From Cohnella herbarum (GTDB lineage: Bacteria; Bacillota; Bacilli; Paenibacillales; Paenibacillaceae), in contig NZ_CP051680.1 of assembly GCF_012849095.1 (NCBI RefSeq), positions 4,056,501-4,120,500 on the forward strand: a stretch of DNA of 64,000 nucleotides, given 5' to 3'. The notes under the pieces were generated by a model. The model ran no database searches, had not been told where the DNA came from, and worked only from the letters and a program-made list of their open reading frames with translations. Of the stretch, positions 45,125 through 53,354 are shown in pieces. The position numbers were made by a program, and so were the translations under genes. Numbering within the stretch: the first letter of the stretch is position 1; each line of letters opens with the position of its first letter.

Positions 45125-45611
45125 TGTCTGTCCCCCTATATTCCCACAGCACTGAGTCAAGCTTTAGTATTCCGACGAGTTCATCTTGAATGATGCCGAT
45201 TCCTATGAAGTAAGATCCATTCACCCCTCCGATCCTATCCGGCGGAGACTGAATATCCGTGAACGTGGTCACTTTGTTCACTCTGTCCACGATAATGCCG
45301 ACGGACTCCTCTTGATGGTTAACGACGACGATACGAGTGGATTTCGACAACTCATTCCCTTCCATGCCGAAGAGGTTTCTTATGCTGATAACCGGCACGA
45401 TTTTCCCGCGTAAATTAATTACGCCTTGCAAATAGGAAGGACTGTTCGGTATTACGGTAATGTCCAACATTCTAATGATTTCATGAATTTCGGAGATCAG
45501 AATGGCGTAGTTTTCATCGCCTACGCTAAATTCAACATACTGATCGTGACTCGCGCGCTCCACGTTCCATTCCCCCTGCATGGTAAGCAGTCGTTTTTGC
45601 AAAGCCGTCAT
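45075..45611 (-). CDS. cheW: Chemotaxis adaptor CheW
   Basis: A 178-residue single CheW domain (about 22-160) that couples CheA to receptors: YVEFSVGDENYAILISEIHEIIR, read by key residues EFSVGDENYAI and IHEIIR, then VINLRGKIVPVISIR and STRIVVVNHQEESVGIIVD (key RIVVVNH). The ATG at 45611 overlaps the stop codon of the HD-GYP gene (ATGA) and has no site of its own, so translation depends on coupling. Its C-terminal 20 residues after the domain are encoded in the cheA overlap. Confidence 0.93.
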   Translation of the reverse strand: MTALQKRLLTMQGEWNVERASHDQYVEFSVGDENYAILISEIHEIIRMLDITVIPNSPSYLQGVINLRGKIVPVISIRNLFGMEGNELSKSTRIVVVNHQEESVGIIVDRVNKVTTFTDIQSPPDRIGGVNGSYFIGIGIIQDELVGILKLDSVLWEYRGTDNAGYDGISNSLYGRIR

Positions 45612-46249
45612 GTTTGTAGATCGGAAAGATAGATTCTGCCCAATTCTTTCGCAAGCGGAATAAACCGTTCGACGATATGAGGATCGAATTGCGTTCCGGC
45701 ATTCCTCACCAGTTCCGCCATTCCCTCTTCTATCGTTTTTCTCCGCCGGTACGGTCTGGGAGACAGCATGCTATCGAACGCGTCGACGACGGAACAAATC
45801 CTCGCCAGAAAAGGAATCTTCTCGCCCCGAAGTCGATGCGGATAACCAGTGCCGTCCCATCTCTCATGGTGATGCAGGACAAGTTGAATGATTTCAGGAC
45901 AAATCTCGGACTTGTCCCTTAACATCTCCGAACCGAGCTCCGGATGTTGCTTGATCAAATCCCATTGCTCGTTCGTCAATGGCCGATCGTTATCCAGAAC
46001 TTCGTTCGGAATCATTAGCTTGCCTAGGTCATGAATGAAGCAGCCTCTTACCAACTTCGAAACGCTTGCCGAATCCATTCGCATGGCCTCGGCTAATTTC
46101 TCGCTCAGCCAGGCCACGCGAACGCAATGTCGGTAAGTGTCCACATGCTTCCTTTGCATAAGCCCCATTCTCAGTGAAATATCGGAATGGTGTTCGAAAT
46201 TAAGGGGTAAATGACCGGTTGCTTGCAAAGCTCCTATCACGTTTAGCAC
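45608..46249 (-). CDS. HD-GYP-type phosphodiesterase
   Basis: A 213-residue stand-alone HD-GYP domain, probably hydrolysing cyclic di-GMP. It shows the metal-site HDLGKL, HHHERWDGTGYPHRLRGEKIP (key HHERWDGTGYP with the GYP motif) and RICSVVDAFDSM. No receiver or membrane segment. The start is a GTG with GGGAAGCAG directly upstream, a weak site, so the first few residues are uncertain. It heads the cheW-cheA-mcp operon, so cyclic di-GMP turnover and this chemosensory pathway are likely linked. Confidence 0.88.
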   Translation of the reverse strand: MLNVIGALQATGHLPLNFEHHSDISLRMGLMQRKHVDTYRHCVRVAWLSEKLAEAMRMDSASVSKLVRGCFIHDLGKLMIPNEVLDNDRPLTNEQWDLIKQHPELGSEMLRDKSEICPEIIQLVLHHHERWDGTGYPHRLRGEKIPFLARICSVVDAFDSMLSPRPYRRRKTIEEGMAELVRNAGTQFDPHIVERFIPLAKELGRIYLSDLQT

Positions 46250-46315
46250 CTGCTTCCCGAATTAACATGCATCCATTTCATTCATTGAATCCCATAGCCA
46301 GCCGATATCATGTGT

Positions 46316-46341
46316 TGTCGGACAATTACTGTTATACGACA
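46316..46341. repeat. Left dif-like recombination site
   Basis: TGTCGGACAA-TTACTG-TTATACGACA: two inverted arms of about 10-11 bp around a six-base centre, the layout of Xer/dif core sites. An inverted copy with one difference lies at 47470. It ends 20 bp before the recombinase start codon. Confidence 0.75.
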
Positions 46342-46361
46342 TCATAGAGGAGGAACAGATA

Positions 46362-47348
46362 ATGAACACTAGAATGTTGGAATCGCATCTCTTAACCCCG
46401 CTTGGTGATGAAATTTCCATCTCTGAGGGGAACGGGTACAGTGATGATCAGATCGTCGATATGTTCCTCACCGTAGTCGTACATTCTGAACATACTCTCC
46501 GGAATTATCAACGAGCGATTAAATTATTCAGATCGTTTGTCCCCCATCTTTCCTTAAGGGAAGTAACGTGGAGGGAAGTCGAAGCTTATAAAATCGGTTT
46601 AATCAAAGGGGTAGCGGGCTTTTCCGGTAAACCTCTTGCTCCTGCTAGCGTAGCCGCGCTTATTGCTCCGTTGAAATCGTTCTATAAATGGGGGAGCGAC
46701 GCCAATATCGGATTTTTCGAGAGGAATCCGATGAGTTCCATCCGCTTGCCTCAGGTTATGATTACCAGCCGTAAGCATTATTTAACTAAAAAAGAAGTGG
46801 GTTGCTTGCTGAACCAGCTTAAACGGAAAAACCTCCGTAATTATTTGATCGGTTTGGCGTTAGTTACGCTCGGTCTTCGGGTTTCGGAATTGGCTAACAT
46901 CATGTGGGAGGATTTCCATACGGACCCGATCGGAAGCTCCATGTGGTTGACGATATCTCGGGGAAAAGGAGGAAAGAGCCGGGAAGTGAAAATTCCCAAA
47001 AGCTTGTGGGAAGTATTTCAAGACTATAGAGCGCAGTCGGAGGCCAAAGCTCCTAAAGTTCCCGTTCCGTCATCGCTAGTATTTTCAATATCCACCAGGC
47101 AGATTGAACGCATTATTCTAGATGCCGGCAGGAACGGCATTATGACCAAACTTCCGACGCCGCACTGGCTTCGTCATACCAACGCAACGTTGGCGTTGCT
47201 TAAGGGAGCTTCGCTTCAGCAAGTTCAAGAGACGCTTGGACATACGCATATTAATACGACGCAGCGATATTTACATACCGTCGATCAGATCGGGAAGGCT
47301 GCTCCCGACTTCGTAGAAGAGTCTTTAATGGATTTTATGGTGCGATAA
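46362..47348 (+). CDS. Tyrosine recombinase (XerC/D-like integrase)
   Basis: A 328-residue site-specific recombinase. The N-terminal SAM-like core-binding domain (about 30-115) is followed by the catalytic domain with R173 (LGLRVSEL), Lys in SRGKGGKSRE (about 200-207), H268 and R271 (PHWLRH), H294 (LGHTHINTTQ) and the nucleophile Y303 (RYLHT). All catalytic residues are present, so it should be active. The start follows GAGGAGGAACAG. It lies alone between inverted dif-like sites and has its own terminator downstream. It is unlikely to be the housekeeping XerC or XerD because of this setting, but that cannot be excluded. Confidence 0.92.
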   Translation: MNTRMLESHLLTPLGDEISISEGNGYSDDQIVDMFLTVVVHSEHTLRNYQRAIKLFRSFVPHLSLREVTWREVEAYKIGLIKGVAGFSGKPLAPASVAALIAPLKSFYKWGSDANIGFFERNPMSSIRLPQVMITSRKHYLTKKEVGCLLNQLKRKNLRNYLIGLALVTLGLRVSELANIMWEDFHTDPIGSSMWLTISRGKGGKSREVKIPKSLWEVFQDYRAQSEAKAPKVPVPSSLVFSISTRQIERIILDAGRNGIMTKLPTPHWLRHTNATLALLKGASLQQVQETLGHTHINTTQRYLHTVDQIGKAAPDFVEESLMDFMVR

Positions 47349-47419
47349 TAATCGTCATCGGGGCAGCTTTGGGATAGAAATAATAGTTGTATATTCAGGC
47401 TATTTAGCCTAATATTTTA

Positions 47420-47554
47420 AGAGTAAATGACAAATTAAGACACAGCCAGCGCTTCAAACATAGGACAAATGTCGTACAACAGTAATTGTCCGACATCGCA
47501 TTCAGCATACAATCGTGTCCAATGGAGCTCAAATGTTTATTTTCCATTTACTCT
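47420..47554. repeat. Outer inverted repeat around the right recombination site
   Basis: AGAGTAAATG (47420-47429) and CATTTACTCT (47545-47554) form an exact 10-bp inverted repeat on either side of the right dif-like site. It could be an accessory binding pair for the recombinase or another factor. Confidence 0.5.
47470..47495. repeat. Right dif-like recombination site (inverted copy)
   Basis: On the minus strand TGTCGGACAA-TTACTG-TTGTACGACA, identical to the left site in 25 of 26 bases including the six-base centre, but oriented the other way. Confidence 0.75.
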
Positions 47555-47583
47555 AATGATTAACAGATAAGCGTATAAATTAA

Positions 47584-47633
47584 ACAGCCATTCTTGAACA
47601 AACCCAAGGTTTGTCCGAGAATGGCCTTTTTTT
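47584..47633 (+). terminator. Terminator of the recombinase gene
   Basis: GCCATTCT...AGAATGGC stem with inner CAAACC/GGTTTG pairing, followed by seven T. Confidence 0.9.
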
Positions 47634-47656
47634 ATTGTAAGAATATCAATAAACGC

Positions 47657-47688
47657 AAAAAAAACGCCTGCGAATACTCGCAGACGTT
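47657..47688 (-). terminator. folE terminator
   Basis: Minus-strand AACGTCTGCGA/TCGCAGGCGTT stem followed by eight T. Confidence 0.92.
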
Positions 47689-47713
47689 ACTACTCTGTCG
47701 ACGGCAACTCCCG

Positions 47714-48313
47714 CTATCTCTTGAGCAGCTCCAGAAACTCCGAACGGAGCGCGGAGCTTTGACGGAATTGTCCTCTGACGGCGGAAGTTACGGTTTTGCT
47801 TCCCGGTTTCTTCACGCCGCGGGCGCACATGCATAGATGCTCCCCTTCGACGACGACCATAACCCCGTGGGGCTTCAGTACTTCTTCCAGAATGTCCGCG
47901 ATCTGCGAAGTAATCCGCTCCTGCACCTGCAGACGACGGGATACCGCGTCTACAAGACGGGCGAGCTTGCTTAAGCCGGCAATCTTGCCGCTCGGAATAT
48001 ATCCAATATGAGCCACCCCGAAGAAAGGCGCCATATGATGCTCGCATTGGCTATAATAGACGATATCTTTTACGATCACGAGCTCCTCATGCTGTTCGTC
48101 GAACGTAACGCCTAGAACATCCCTCGGATCGACCGCATAACCGGAGAAAATTTCTTCATACATCCGCGTAACGCGAGCAGGCGTGTCAAGCAAGCCTTCC
48201 CGTTCGACGTTCTCGCCGATGAGCTTAAGAATTTCCCGGACATGGTGCTCTACTTGTTCGCGATTGTCGCTTACTTGCTTATTGGAGTAATCTTTGGCTC
48301 CAGCCACGACCAT
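47714..48313 (-). CDS. folE: GTP cyclohydrolase I
   Basis: First step of tetrahydrofolate synthesis, GTP to dihydroneopterin triphosphate. The 199-residue protein has [12 protein letters not shown], the zinc-site segments [12 protein letters not shown] and HLCMCARGV, and [21 protein letters not shown]. The ATG at 48313 touches its GGGGGA site; a GTG at 48307 has better spacing and may be the true start. Two queuosine/folate-pathway enzymes occur near each other (queG at 50064) but in separate units. It follows yneF by 29 bp on the same strand. Confidence 0.96.
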   Translation of the reverse strand: MVVAGAKDYSNKQVSDNREQVEHHVREILKLIGENVEREGLLDTPARVTRMYEEIFSGYAVDPRDVLGVTFDEQHEELVIVKDIVYYSQCEHHMAPFFGVAHIGYIPSGKIAGLSKLARLVDAVSRRLQVQERITSQIADILEEVLKPHGVMVVVEGEHLCMCARGVKKPGSKTVTSAVRGQFRQSSALRSEFLELLKR

Positions 48314-48342
48314 TCCCCCTACTATCTCTGTTTGAACTCGTA

Positions 48343-48609
48343 CTATCTGCGAAACTTAGGATTGTTTCTGTTGTTTTGGCTCGGACCCGGGTTCGGATTT
48401 CCGCCGCCGTTTTGATTTTTCATCATCTGTTGAGCTTTCGCCAACTGCTGGCTATTCATGTTATAACCCATTTGCTTAGCCATCTTCTGAAGCATTTCCG
48501 GATTGCTCTGCATCTTCGTCATTTGGTTGCGCAAATAAAATACCCCAACGATAAATCCAAGGATCAATCCGACGATCAGCGTCAGAATCGGAATAATATA
48601 GGACCACAT
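48343..48609 (-). CDS. yneF: YneF family small membrane protein
   Basis: An 88-residue protein with one N-terminal membrane helix (about 4-26, [20 protein letters not shown] by its key residues) and the UPF0154 segment [20 protein letters not shown] (key [13 protein letters not shown]). It ends in an Asn/Pro/Gly-rich tail longer than in Bacillus YneF. The ATG at 48609 has GGAGG nine bases upstream; the longer frame to 48741 has no support. Function unknown. Confidence 0.88.
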   Translation of the reverse strand: MWSYIIPILTLIVGLILGFIVGVFYLRNQMTKMQSNPEMLQKMAKQMGYNMNSQQLAKAQQMMKNQNGGGNPNPGPSQNNRNNPKFRR

Positions 48610-48635
48610 AATCGAGCGCCTCCACAATTTCATAA

Positions 48636-48672
48636 TAAAACCCCGCGTACGCCGCAATGCGTCAGAGCAGGG
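48636..48672 (-). terminator. Probable terminator after the HD-GYP gene
   Basis: Minus-strand CCCTGC/GCGGGG outer stem followed by TTTTATT, between the HD-GYP and yneF genes. Confidence 0.6.
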
Positions 48673-48741
48673 CCGTCGTACTATGATAGCATGGTCGAAC
48701 TTCACGCGCAAACGCAAAAAAATTGCATCCCGTTCTTCCAA

Positions 48742-49764
48742 CTAAGAGAGCACGGTTTCGATAAAAAGCGTCGGATGTTGAGCCAAATCGATTTCATTGT
48801 ACCCAACCGCTTCGTCGCCTTCCTTATCGATCACCCGCACGATCGGCCTGCCCGGCAAGCCCCGATGCTGACCGACGACGACTCCCGTCTGGCGGTTGGA
48901 TAACTTCACTGAAATTCCGTTCGGATAGATCGATACGATCCTCATGAAATGAACCAATACTTCATGATCCAGTTGCGTCCCCGATAACGCGTTTAATACT
49001 TCGCAAGCTTCATGCGGCATCATCGGACTGTCGTCGTTGATCGGATAAATCAGATTATCGTACGTGTTGGCGACGGCCGCAATCTTAGCATACAGATGAA
49101 TATCGTCCCCCGTTAACCCGCGGGGAGCCCCGCTGCCATCGACCGATTCGTGATGCTGAAAGGCGACATGAGCGATTAACAAGCTGTATTCGCGTTTGTT
49201 CTTCAATAGATCGAACCCGCGCCATGCATGATGCATTCTGCCTTCTTGCACTTCCGGCGCGCCAAGCTTGCCTATATCGTGCAGCAAAGCCCCGATAGCC
49301 AATTCCTTCAGCTGAATCATGTTCAAGCCCATGTTTAAACCGAGTAAAGACGACATCATGCAGACATTCATCGCATGAAGGAACATCGCATTATCCGCCG
49401 TACGGATATCCGATAGATGAATGAGAATGTTCTGGTTTTTCAAGACGTCGTCCAACAGATCGTCCACGGTTTGCCCGATCGCTTTCGAACTGAAGGTTTT
49501 CCCGGAGCGTAACGTCTCGAACATCTCTGACATCTGATGGATAACCGCACGTTTCGTGTCTTCCGAAAGCAATTCTTCCTTCGTAATATCGCGAAACATC
49601 GGATCGTCGATGTAAATCGTCGTAACGCCTATTCTCTTTAACGTGCTAATCATATATACGGTTAACTGTACTCCCGTGGAAAGCAACACGGTTCCGTTGG
49701 AGGAGAATATGGTTTTTCCCAGCATCTGGCCCGGTTCGACGGTTTCGATATCCACTAATTTCAT
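48742..49764 (-). CDS. HD-GYP domain protein (cyclic di-GMP phosphodiesterase family)
   Basis: A 340-residue soluble protein. An N-terminal DUF3391-like part (about 1-110: VEPGQMLGKTIFSSNGTVLL, key GQMLGKTIF) precedes an HD-GYP domain (about 120-290) with LLHDIGKLG, FQHHESVDGSGAPRGLTGDDIH (key HHESVDGSGAP) and YAKIAAVANTYDNL. The GYP position reads GAP, which may affect activity. A C-terminal PilZ-like or small beta segment follows. The start follows GGAGAG. It is monocistronic, with unknown input signal. Confidence 0.87.
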   Translation of the reverse strand: MKLVDIETVEPGQMLGKTIFSSNGTVLLSTGVQLTVYMISTLKRIGVTTIYIDDPMFRDITKEELLSEDTKRAVIHQMSEMFETLRSGKTFSSKAIGQTVDDLLDDVLKNQNILIHLSDIRTADNAMFLHAMNVCMMSSLLGLNMGLNMIQLKELAIGALLHDIGKLGAPEVQEGRMHHAWRGFDLLKNKREYSLLIAHVAFQHHESVDGSGAPRGLTGDDIHLYAKIAAVANTYDNLIYPINDDSPMMPHEACEVLNALSGTQLDHEVLVHFMRIVSIYPNGISVKLSNRQTGVVVGQHRGLPGRPIVRVIDKEGDEAVGYNEIDLAQHPTLFIETVLS

Positions 49765-49937
49765 CGGTTAGCTCTCCTGCCTTTACTCTCTGTTCATTCT
49801 CGATGTCTTAAACTATATTTCGGTAATACGGCCCTCGAATTGAATGCTACTTGCAAAGTATTGATAGATCAACGCAGTCGAATTTACTTAATTCGGCGAA
49901 TATCTTGTAAATTCCTGTCGATTTTCGAGTGAGCATT
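49765..49937. other. Intergenic region
   Basis: AT-rich spacer upstream of the HD-GYP gene. No gene or RNA recognised. Confidence 0.5.
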
Positions 49938-49982
49938 AAAAAAAACTCCCCGTTCCTCTCGATCAAGGAAGCGAAGGAGTTC
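49938..49982 (-). terminator. Terminator of the DUF402-lepB-queG operon
   Basis: Minus-strand AACTCCTTCGCTTCC/AGGAACGGGGAGTT stem followed by eight T. Confidence 0.85.
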
Positions 49983-50063
49983 AAGATCGACTCGTTCCCA
50001 ATTGTCGTCTCCCGTTCTTGTCTTTAACGCCATTATTCGTCGTATTTCCCCGGAAATAGCGCG

Positions 50064-51242
50064 TTATTTTCGCTTACGCCCCGTCTCCGGAGCCGACAAT
50101 GCGCGCTCAATCGCCAATAACACCTCGTCATCCTTTTCCGTGGATTGCGCATTCCGCAAATTCTCTTTCGCATCCGGCGAACCAATCCTCCCGAGCGCCC
50201 ATGCGGCGGTCGCGCGAAGAACCGGACGAGGATCATCCCGCAGCACGGCCGCAACGTCGGGGACGGATTCGACATCTCGGAAATTGCCAAGCGCGATAAG
50301 CGCGTTGCGCTGAATCGGTTTTCGACCTCTCCATGACGCGGAGCCCATTCCGAACTTCTCGCGAAATTCGCGATTACCCATCGTAAGCAGAGGACGGAGC
50401 AACGGCTTGGCAACCTCCGGATCGGGGAGCAACTCCGGATGGTGTCTCGTATCGATTTTCCGGTTCACGGGACAGACGATTTGACAAGTATCGCAACCGT
50501 ACAAGCGATTACCGATCTTCACCATCATCTCGTCTTCCACGATGCCTTTGGTTTGAGTGATGAAAGAAATGCATCGTTGCGAATTCAGCTGTCCTGGACC
50601 AACGAGCGCGCCGGTCGGACAAGCGTCGATGCATAATGTGCAATCCCCGCAACTATCCAGCACGGATCGATCCGGCGGAAGCGGAAGATCGGTGAGCATC
50701 TCCCCCAAATACACCCAAGAACCCCATTCGGGAGTAATGATCGAGCAATTTTTGCCGCTCCACCCGATGCCTGCCCGTTCGGCAACGGCCCTATCGGATA
50801 GAGCGCCCGTGTCTACCATCGACATCAGCTTCGCTTCCGGCACTCTCTCCAGAATCCATTCGCTAAGCTTGGCTAGTCTCCTACGCAAAGCCTGATGGTA
50901 ATCTTCCCCCCATGCGGATCGCGACAGAATGCCTCTGCGTTTGCCCGGTTCCGATACGGGCGGGTCTATGAGCCTCGAAGGATAGGCGACCGCGATGGCG
51001 ATAAGAGACCGCGCTTCGGGCATTAGCCGCTTCGGTTCCGTTCTTAAATCCAGATCCGGCTCTTCGAAGCCCGATTCATGTCCCAGCTCGCGATGACGGA
51101 TGAGCCGTTCCTTCAGTTCGGTGAACGTATCCGCAGTCGTCACCCTGAGCTTATCGATTCCGAGACTTGAAGCCGCAGCGATCATGTCCTCCTTCAATTG
51201 CGTCCAGAAAACGGTCTCCTTTTGCTCCATCAGTCGAGTCAC
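50064..51242 (-). CDS. queG: Epoxyqueuosine reductase QueG
   Basis: Cobalamin-dependent iron-sulfur enzyme performing the last step of queuosine synthesis on tRNA. The 392-residue protein has GWSGKNCSIITPEWGSWVYLGE (key GWSGKN and SWVYLGE), two 4Fe-4S clusters (CGDCTLCIDACPTGAL and YGCDTCQIVCPVN), and a C-terminal HEAT-like repeat region (NALIALGNF to AAWALGRIGSP). The GTG at 51242 overlaps the lepB stop codon (GTGA); an ATG four codons later is the alternative. It is last in the DUF402-lepB-queG operon. Confidence 0.95.
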   Translation of the reverse strand: MTRLMEQKETVFWTQLKEDMIAAASSLGIDKLRVTTADTFTELKERLIRHRELGHESGFEEPDLDLRTEPKRLMPEARSLIAIAVAYPSRLIDPPVSEPGKRRGILSRSAWGEDYHQALRRRLAKLSEWILERVPEAKLMSMVDTGALSDRAVAERAGIGWSGKNCSIITPEWGSWVYLGEMLTDLPLPPDRSVLDSCGDCTLCIDACPTGALVGPGQLNSQRCISFITQTKGIVEDEMMVKIGNRLYGCDTCQIVCPVNRKIDTRHHPELLPDPEVAKPLLRPLLTMGNREFREKFGMGSASWRGRKPIQRNALIALGNFRDVESVPDVAAVLRDDPRPVLRATAAWALGRIGSPDAKENLRNAQSTEKDDEVLLAIERALSAPETGRKRK

Positions 51243-51877
51243 AGCTTCGTCCAGCGACTGATCGGCCAGACGATCAGATCGGCTCGTCCCTGAATGAGAT
51301 TTTCCGGAATTTCCTTGAAAGCTCGGCTATCTTTGCTGGCGCTCTTGTGGCGATTATCGCCCATCACGAAATAGTGGCCTGGGCTTACCGTCGCAGGACC
51401 GAAATCTCCGTCTTCGATCTTTACGTCCGTATACGGTTCAACCTTCAGATCACCGTTAATATAGAGCTCCCCGGCACGGATCTCCAGCGTGTCTCCCGGC
51501 ATTCCGACGATACGCTTAACCAGAAACTCCTTACGGTCCGTCCCTTCGCTCGGATCCTTCAGGATGACGACGTCTCCTCGCTCGAGACTTCCGATCTCCA
51601 AGGCGATTTTATTCACGAACAACCATTCATTCTCATGAAGCGTTGGCTCCATTGAAACTTTTTTCACGGTTGACAGTTGAAAGACGTAATGTTTAAGCAA
51701 AAGCACGATAATAAGCGCCACGACAAGCGCTTTGGTCCAATCCCATAACTCCTTACGCCATCCGCTTAATGCGGGTTTATTATCCTTCCGTACCTTCGGC
51801 GTCTTCTCCGCTTTTGGCGGCTTCTGCTGCGAACGCCTTCTATCGCCGATAATCACGGGCTCCTCTTGTTGGGTCAT
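51239..51877 (-). CDS. lepB: Signal peptidase I
   Basis: Membrane serine-lysine protease that removes Sec signal peptides. The 212-residue protein has a charged 45-residue N-terminus, one membrane helix (about 50-68) and the catalytic Ser in VSMEPTL and Lys in EFLVKRIVG, with MPGDTLEI and VMGDNRHKSASKDSR (key GDNRHKSASKDSR). The single-helix form is typical of Gram-positive SipS-like enzymes. The start overlaps the previous gene by four bases (ATGA). The AGGAG site lies 13 bases upstream, which is long and suggests coupling. Confidence 0.96.
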   Translation of the reverse strand: MTQQEEPVIIGDRRRSQQKPPKAEKTPKVRKDNKPALSGWRKELWDWTKALVVALIIVLLLKHYVFQLSTVKKVSMEPTLHENEWLFVNKIALEIGSLERGDVVILKDPSEGTDRKEFLVKRIVGMPGDTLEIRAGELYINGDLKVEPYTDVKIEDGDFGPATVSPGHYFVMGDNRHKSASKDSRAFKEIPENLIQGRADLIVWPISRWTKL

Positions 51878-52464
51878 GGGAAATTGATCGCTCCTTCAGC
51901 GTTCTTCTGTTGTTTCCATTGTTCGTAGTAGCGGTAAATTTCGGCATCGTCGAACGGCCATTCTTTATTCGAAATTCTGGATAACAGCTCTTGAAGCCCC
52001 GCTTCCACTTGAGCTACCACGGTTTCTCCATACCGGTATTCCTCTCTATGGAGCCGAAACTCATCGTGATCGAGCTCGTGTACCTCTCCGTTCGGCAGGA
52101 CGACCACATCCAGATCATAGTCAATATAAGTAAGCACATCCCCGTATCGATAAGGGGGGGAAGCTACGTTGCAGTAATATCTGATTCCGGATTCTTCGAT
52201 TAACGCAACGATGTTAAACCATTGCTCGGGAATGAAGAAGGACACCGCAGGCACTCTGCTAATCCACTCTTTCCCGTCTGCCTCTATGATCGTCGTATTC
52301 TCGTTCAACATGACCCAAACCGCAGCGGAGGCATGAAGCGGGTGAATCCGGTCATCCGGCACTTGCCAATTTTCTAGCCACATGCGATGTAATGCCCCAT
52401 TATGCTTGAAGCTCTTTATCACGCATTTCCGATATGATCCATTCTCGCCGTTCACGACGGGCAT
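51874..52464 (-). CDS. DUF402-family nucleotide phosphatase-like protein
   Basis: A 196-residue soluble protein of the DUF402 family (YgaC/Ntdp-like in Bacilli). In relatives it hydrolyses nucleoside tri- and diphosphates. Conserved stretches are KHNGALHRMW, FFIPEQWFNIVALIEESG (key WFNIVALIE), YYCNVASPPYRYGDVLTYIDYDLDV (key NVASPP and DYDLDV) and LDHDEFRLH with metal-binding acids. The ATG at 52464 is close to its GGGAGG site; a GTG at 52455 is the better-spaced alternative. It is first gene of the lepB-queG unit. Confidence 0.88.
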   Translation of the reverse strand: MPVVNGENGSYRKCVIKSFKHNGALHRMWLENWQVPDDRIHPLHASAAVWVMLNENTTIIEADGKEWISRVPAVSFFIPEQWFNIVALIEESGIRYYCNVASPPYRYGDVLTYIDYDLDVVVLPNGEVHELDHDEFRLHREEYRYGETVVAQVEAGLQELLSRISNKEWPFDDAEIYRYYEQWKQQKNAEGAINFP

Positions 52465-52502
52465 GCCTCCCTGCTTCTCTCACGCACGCGCGATATTATA
52501 AG

Positions 52503-52553
52503 AAAAGCATATCTCTCCGCCAAATGCAATGGCGCAAAAGATATGCTTCCATG
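52503..52553 (-). terminator. Terminator of the acetyltransferase gene
   Basis: Minus-strand AAGCATATCT/AGATATGCTT stem with an inner TTGCGCC/GGCGGAG pairing, followed by TTTTCTTAT. Confidence 0.85.
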
Positions 52554-52570
52554 AGCCGTCCGCAATCGAA

Positions 52571-52993
52571 TCAACCGGCTACAATCGATAGCGGCTGAGT
52601 TAACTGAACGAAATCGACCGGTCTTAAACCGAGCGAATCGTAAAATGGCCGCAAAAGTTCGTTATGCTTGTCCTCCGCAACGAGAACCTTCAGCACGTTG
52701 CGCTGACGGAACCGGTTGTTCATGTTGGACACCAGAGCTCGTCCGACGCCTTGAAGCCTGAATTCTTGTCGAACGGCTATTCTGTACACATAACCCTTAT
52801 GATGATCTATCGTTCCAATCAATACTCCGGCGATGCTGCCTGCCGATTCCGCGACTAGCACCAATTCGCTGTCCCAAGACAACTGGCGGGCGAAAGCACC
52901 CATCGTCTCTTCGCAGCATTCCTCCGATAATACTTCTTCCAGAAGCTCGGCAACCGACCTGTAGTCTGACAATTGGAAAGAACGAATCTGCAT
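52571..52993 (-). CDS. GNAT-family N-acetyltransferase
   Basis: A 140-residue acetyl-CoA-dependent transferase. The fold elements are the N-terminal IRSFQLSDYRSVAELL, the central VYRIAVRQEFRLQGVGRALV with the acetyl-CoA loop (key RLQGVGRAL), and LLRPFYDSLGLRPVDF near the end. The ATG at 52993 follows GGGGGAATTG at about nine bases; the TTG three codons earlier overlaps that site. The substrate cannot be assigned. It is alone between its terminator and the sodA region. Confidence 0.88.
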   Translation of the reverse strand: MQIRSFQLSDYRSVAELLEEVLSEECCEETMGAFARQLSWDSELVLVAESAGSIAGVLIGTIDHHKGYVYRIAVRQEFRLQGVGRALVSNMNNRFRQRNVLKVLVAEDKHNELLRPFYDSLGLRPVDFVQLTQPLSIVAG

Positions 52994-53002
52994 GCTGTAC
53001 AA

Positions 53003-53266
53003 TTCCCCCGGGCATTAAGTTTTACATCCAGTTAACGATCTCTTAATTTTACGACAATTTAGCGAAATTTCTAGTTCTTTTCTTAAAAAAACATAAATTT
53101 TTTCGTAAAAACGCTAGAAAACGAGATGAAAACGCTTTAAACAAGGCGATTTCCGTGGATTTATCTACCCTAATCGGATTTAATCGCGATATTCGGATTT
53201 TTTTGCGGGATAATCGGGGGCGAATTGGAGAAGCTAAGAAGGAATTTGACTTTTTATACATTTATG
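53003..53266. other. AT-rich intergenic region upstream of sodA
   Basis: About 260 bp with short AAAACGCT and AATCGG/GATTTAATCG direct repeats. Frames here are low-complexity Lys/Phe/Arg and not called. Confidence 0.5.
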
Positions 53267-53295
53267 TTGATTTAATCGAAGCGATAAGGGATAAT
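53267..53295 (+). promoter_or_regulatory. Probable sodA promoter
   Basis: TTGATT (53267-53272), 17 bp, GATAAT (53290-53295), 59 bp before the start codon. Confidence 0.55.
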
Positions 53296-53354
53296 AATAA
53301 ACGTAAGCAACATATGCTACATATCGAACTATCATTAATAGGAGGTTTTTACCC

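Larger units (their letters stand above)
46316..47495 (+). mobile_element. Recombinase unit bounded by inverted dif-like sites
   Basis: A 1.18-kb segment holding only one tyrosine recombinase gene between two 26-bp sites in opposite orientation. Recombination between them would invert the segment; alternatively the sites mark the ends of a minimal mobile element. The neighbouring genes (HD-GYP operon left, folE right) look intact. Confidence 0.6.

Noticed and set aside
46301..46308. SigD-type -10 (GCCGATAT) driving the recombinase gene
   Set aside because: The -10 word is perfect but no TAAA-like -35 is found at 15-16 bp upstream, so the support is too weak.
53049..53261. 70-residue Lys/Phe/Arg-rich protein upstream of sodA
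   Set aside because: Low-complexity AT-rich sequence without a ribosome site; it overlaps the sodA upstream region.
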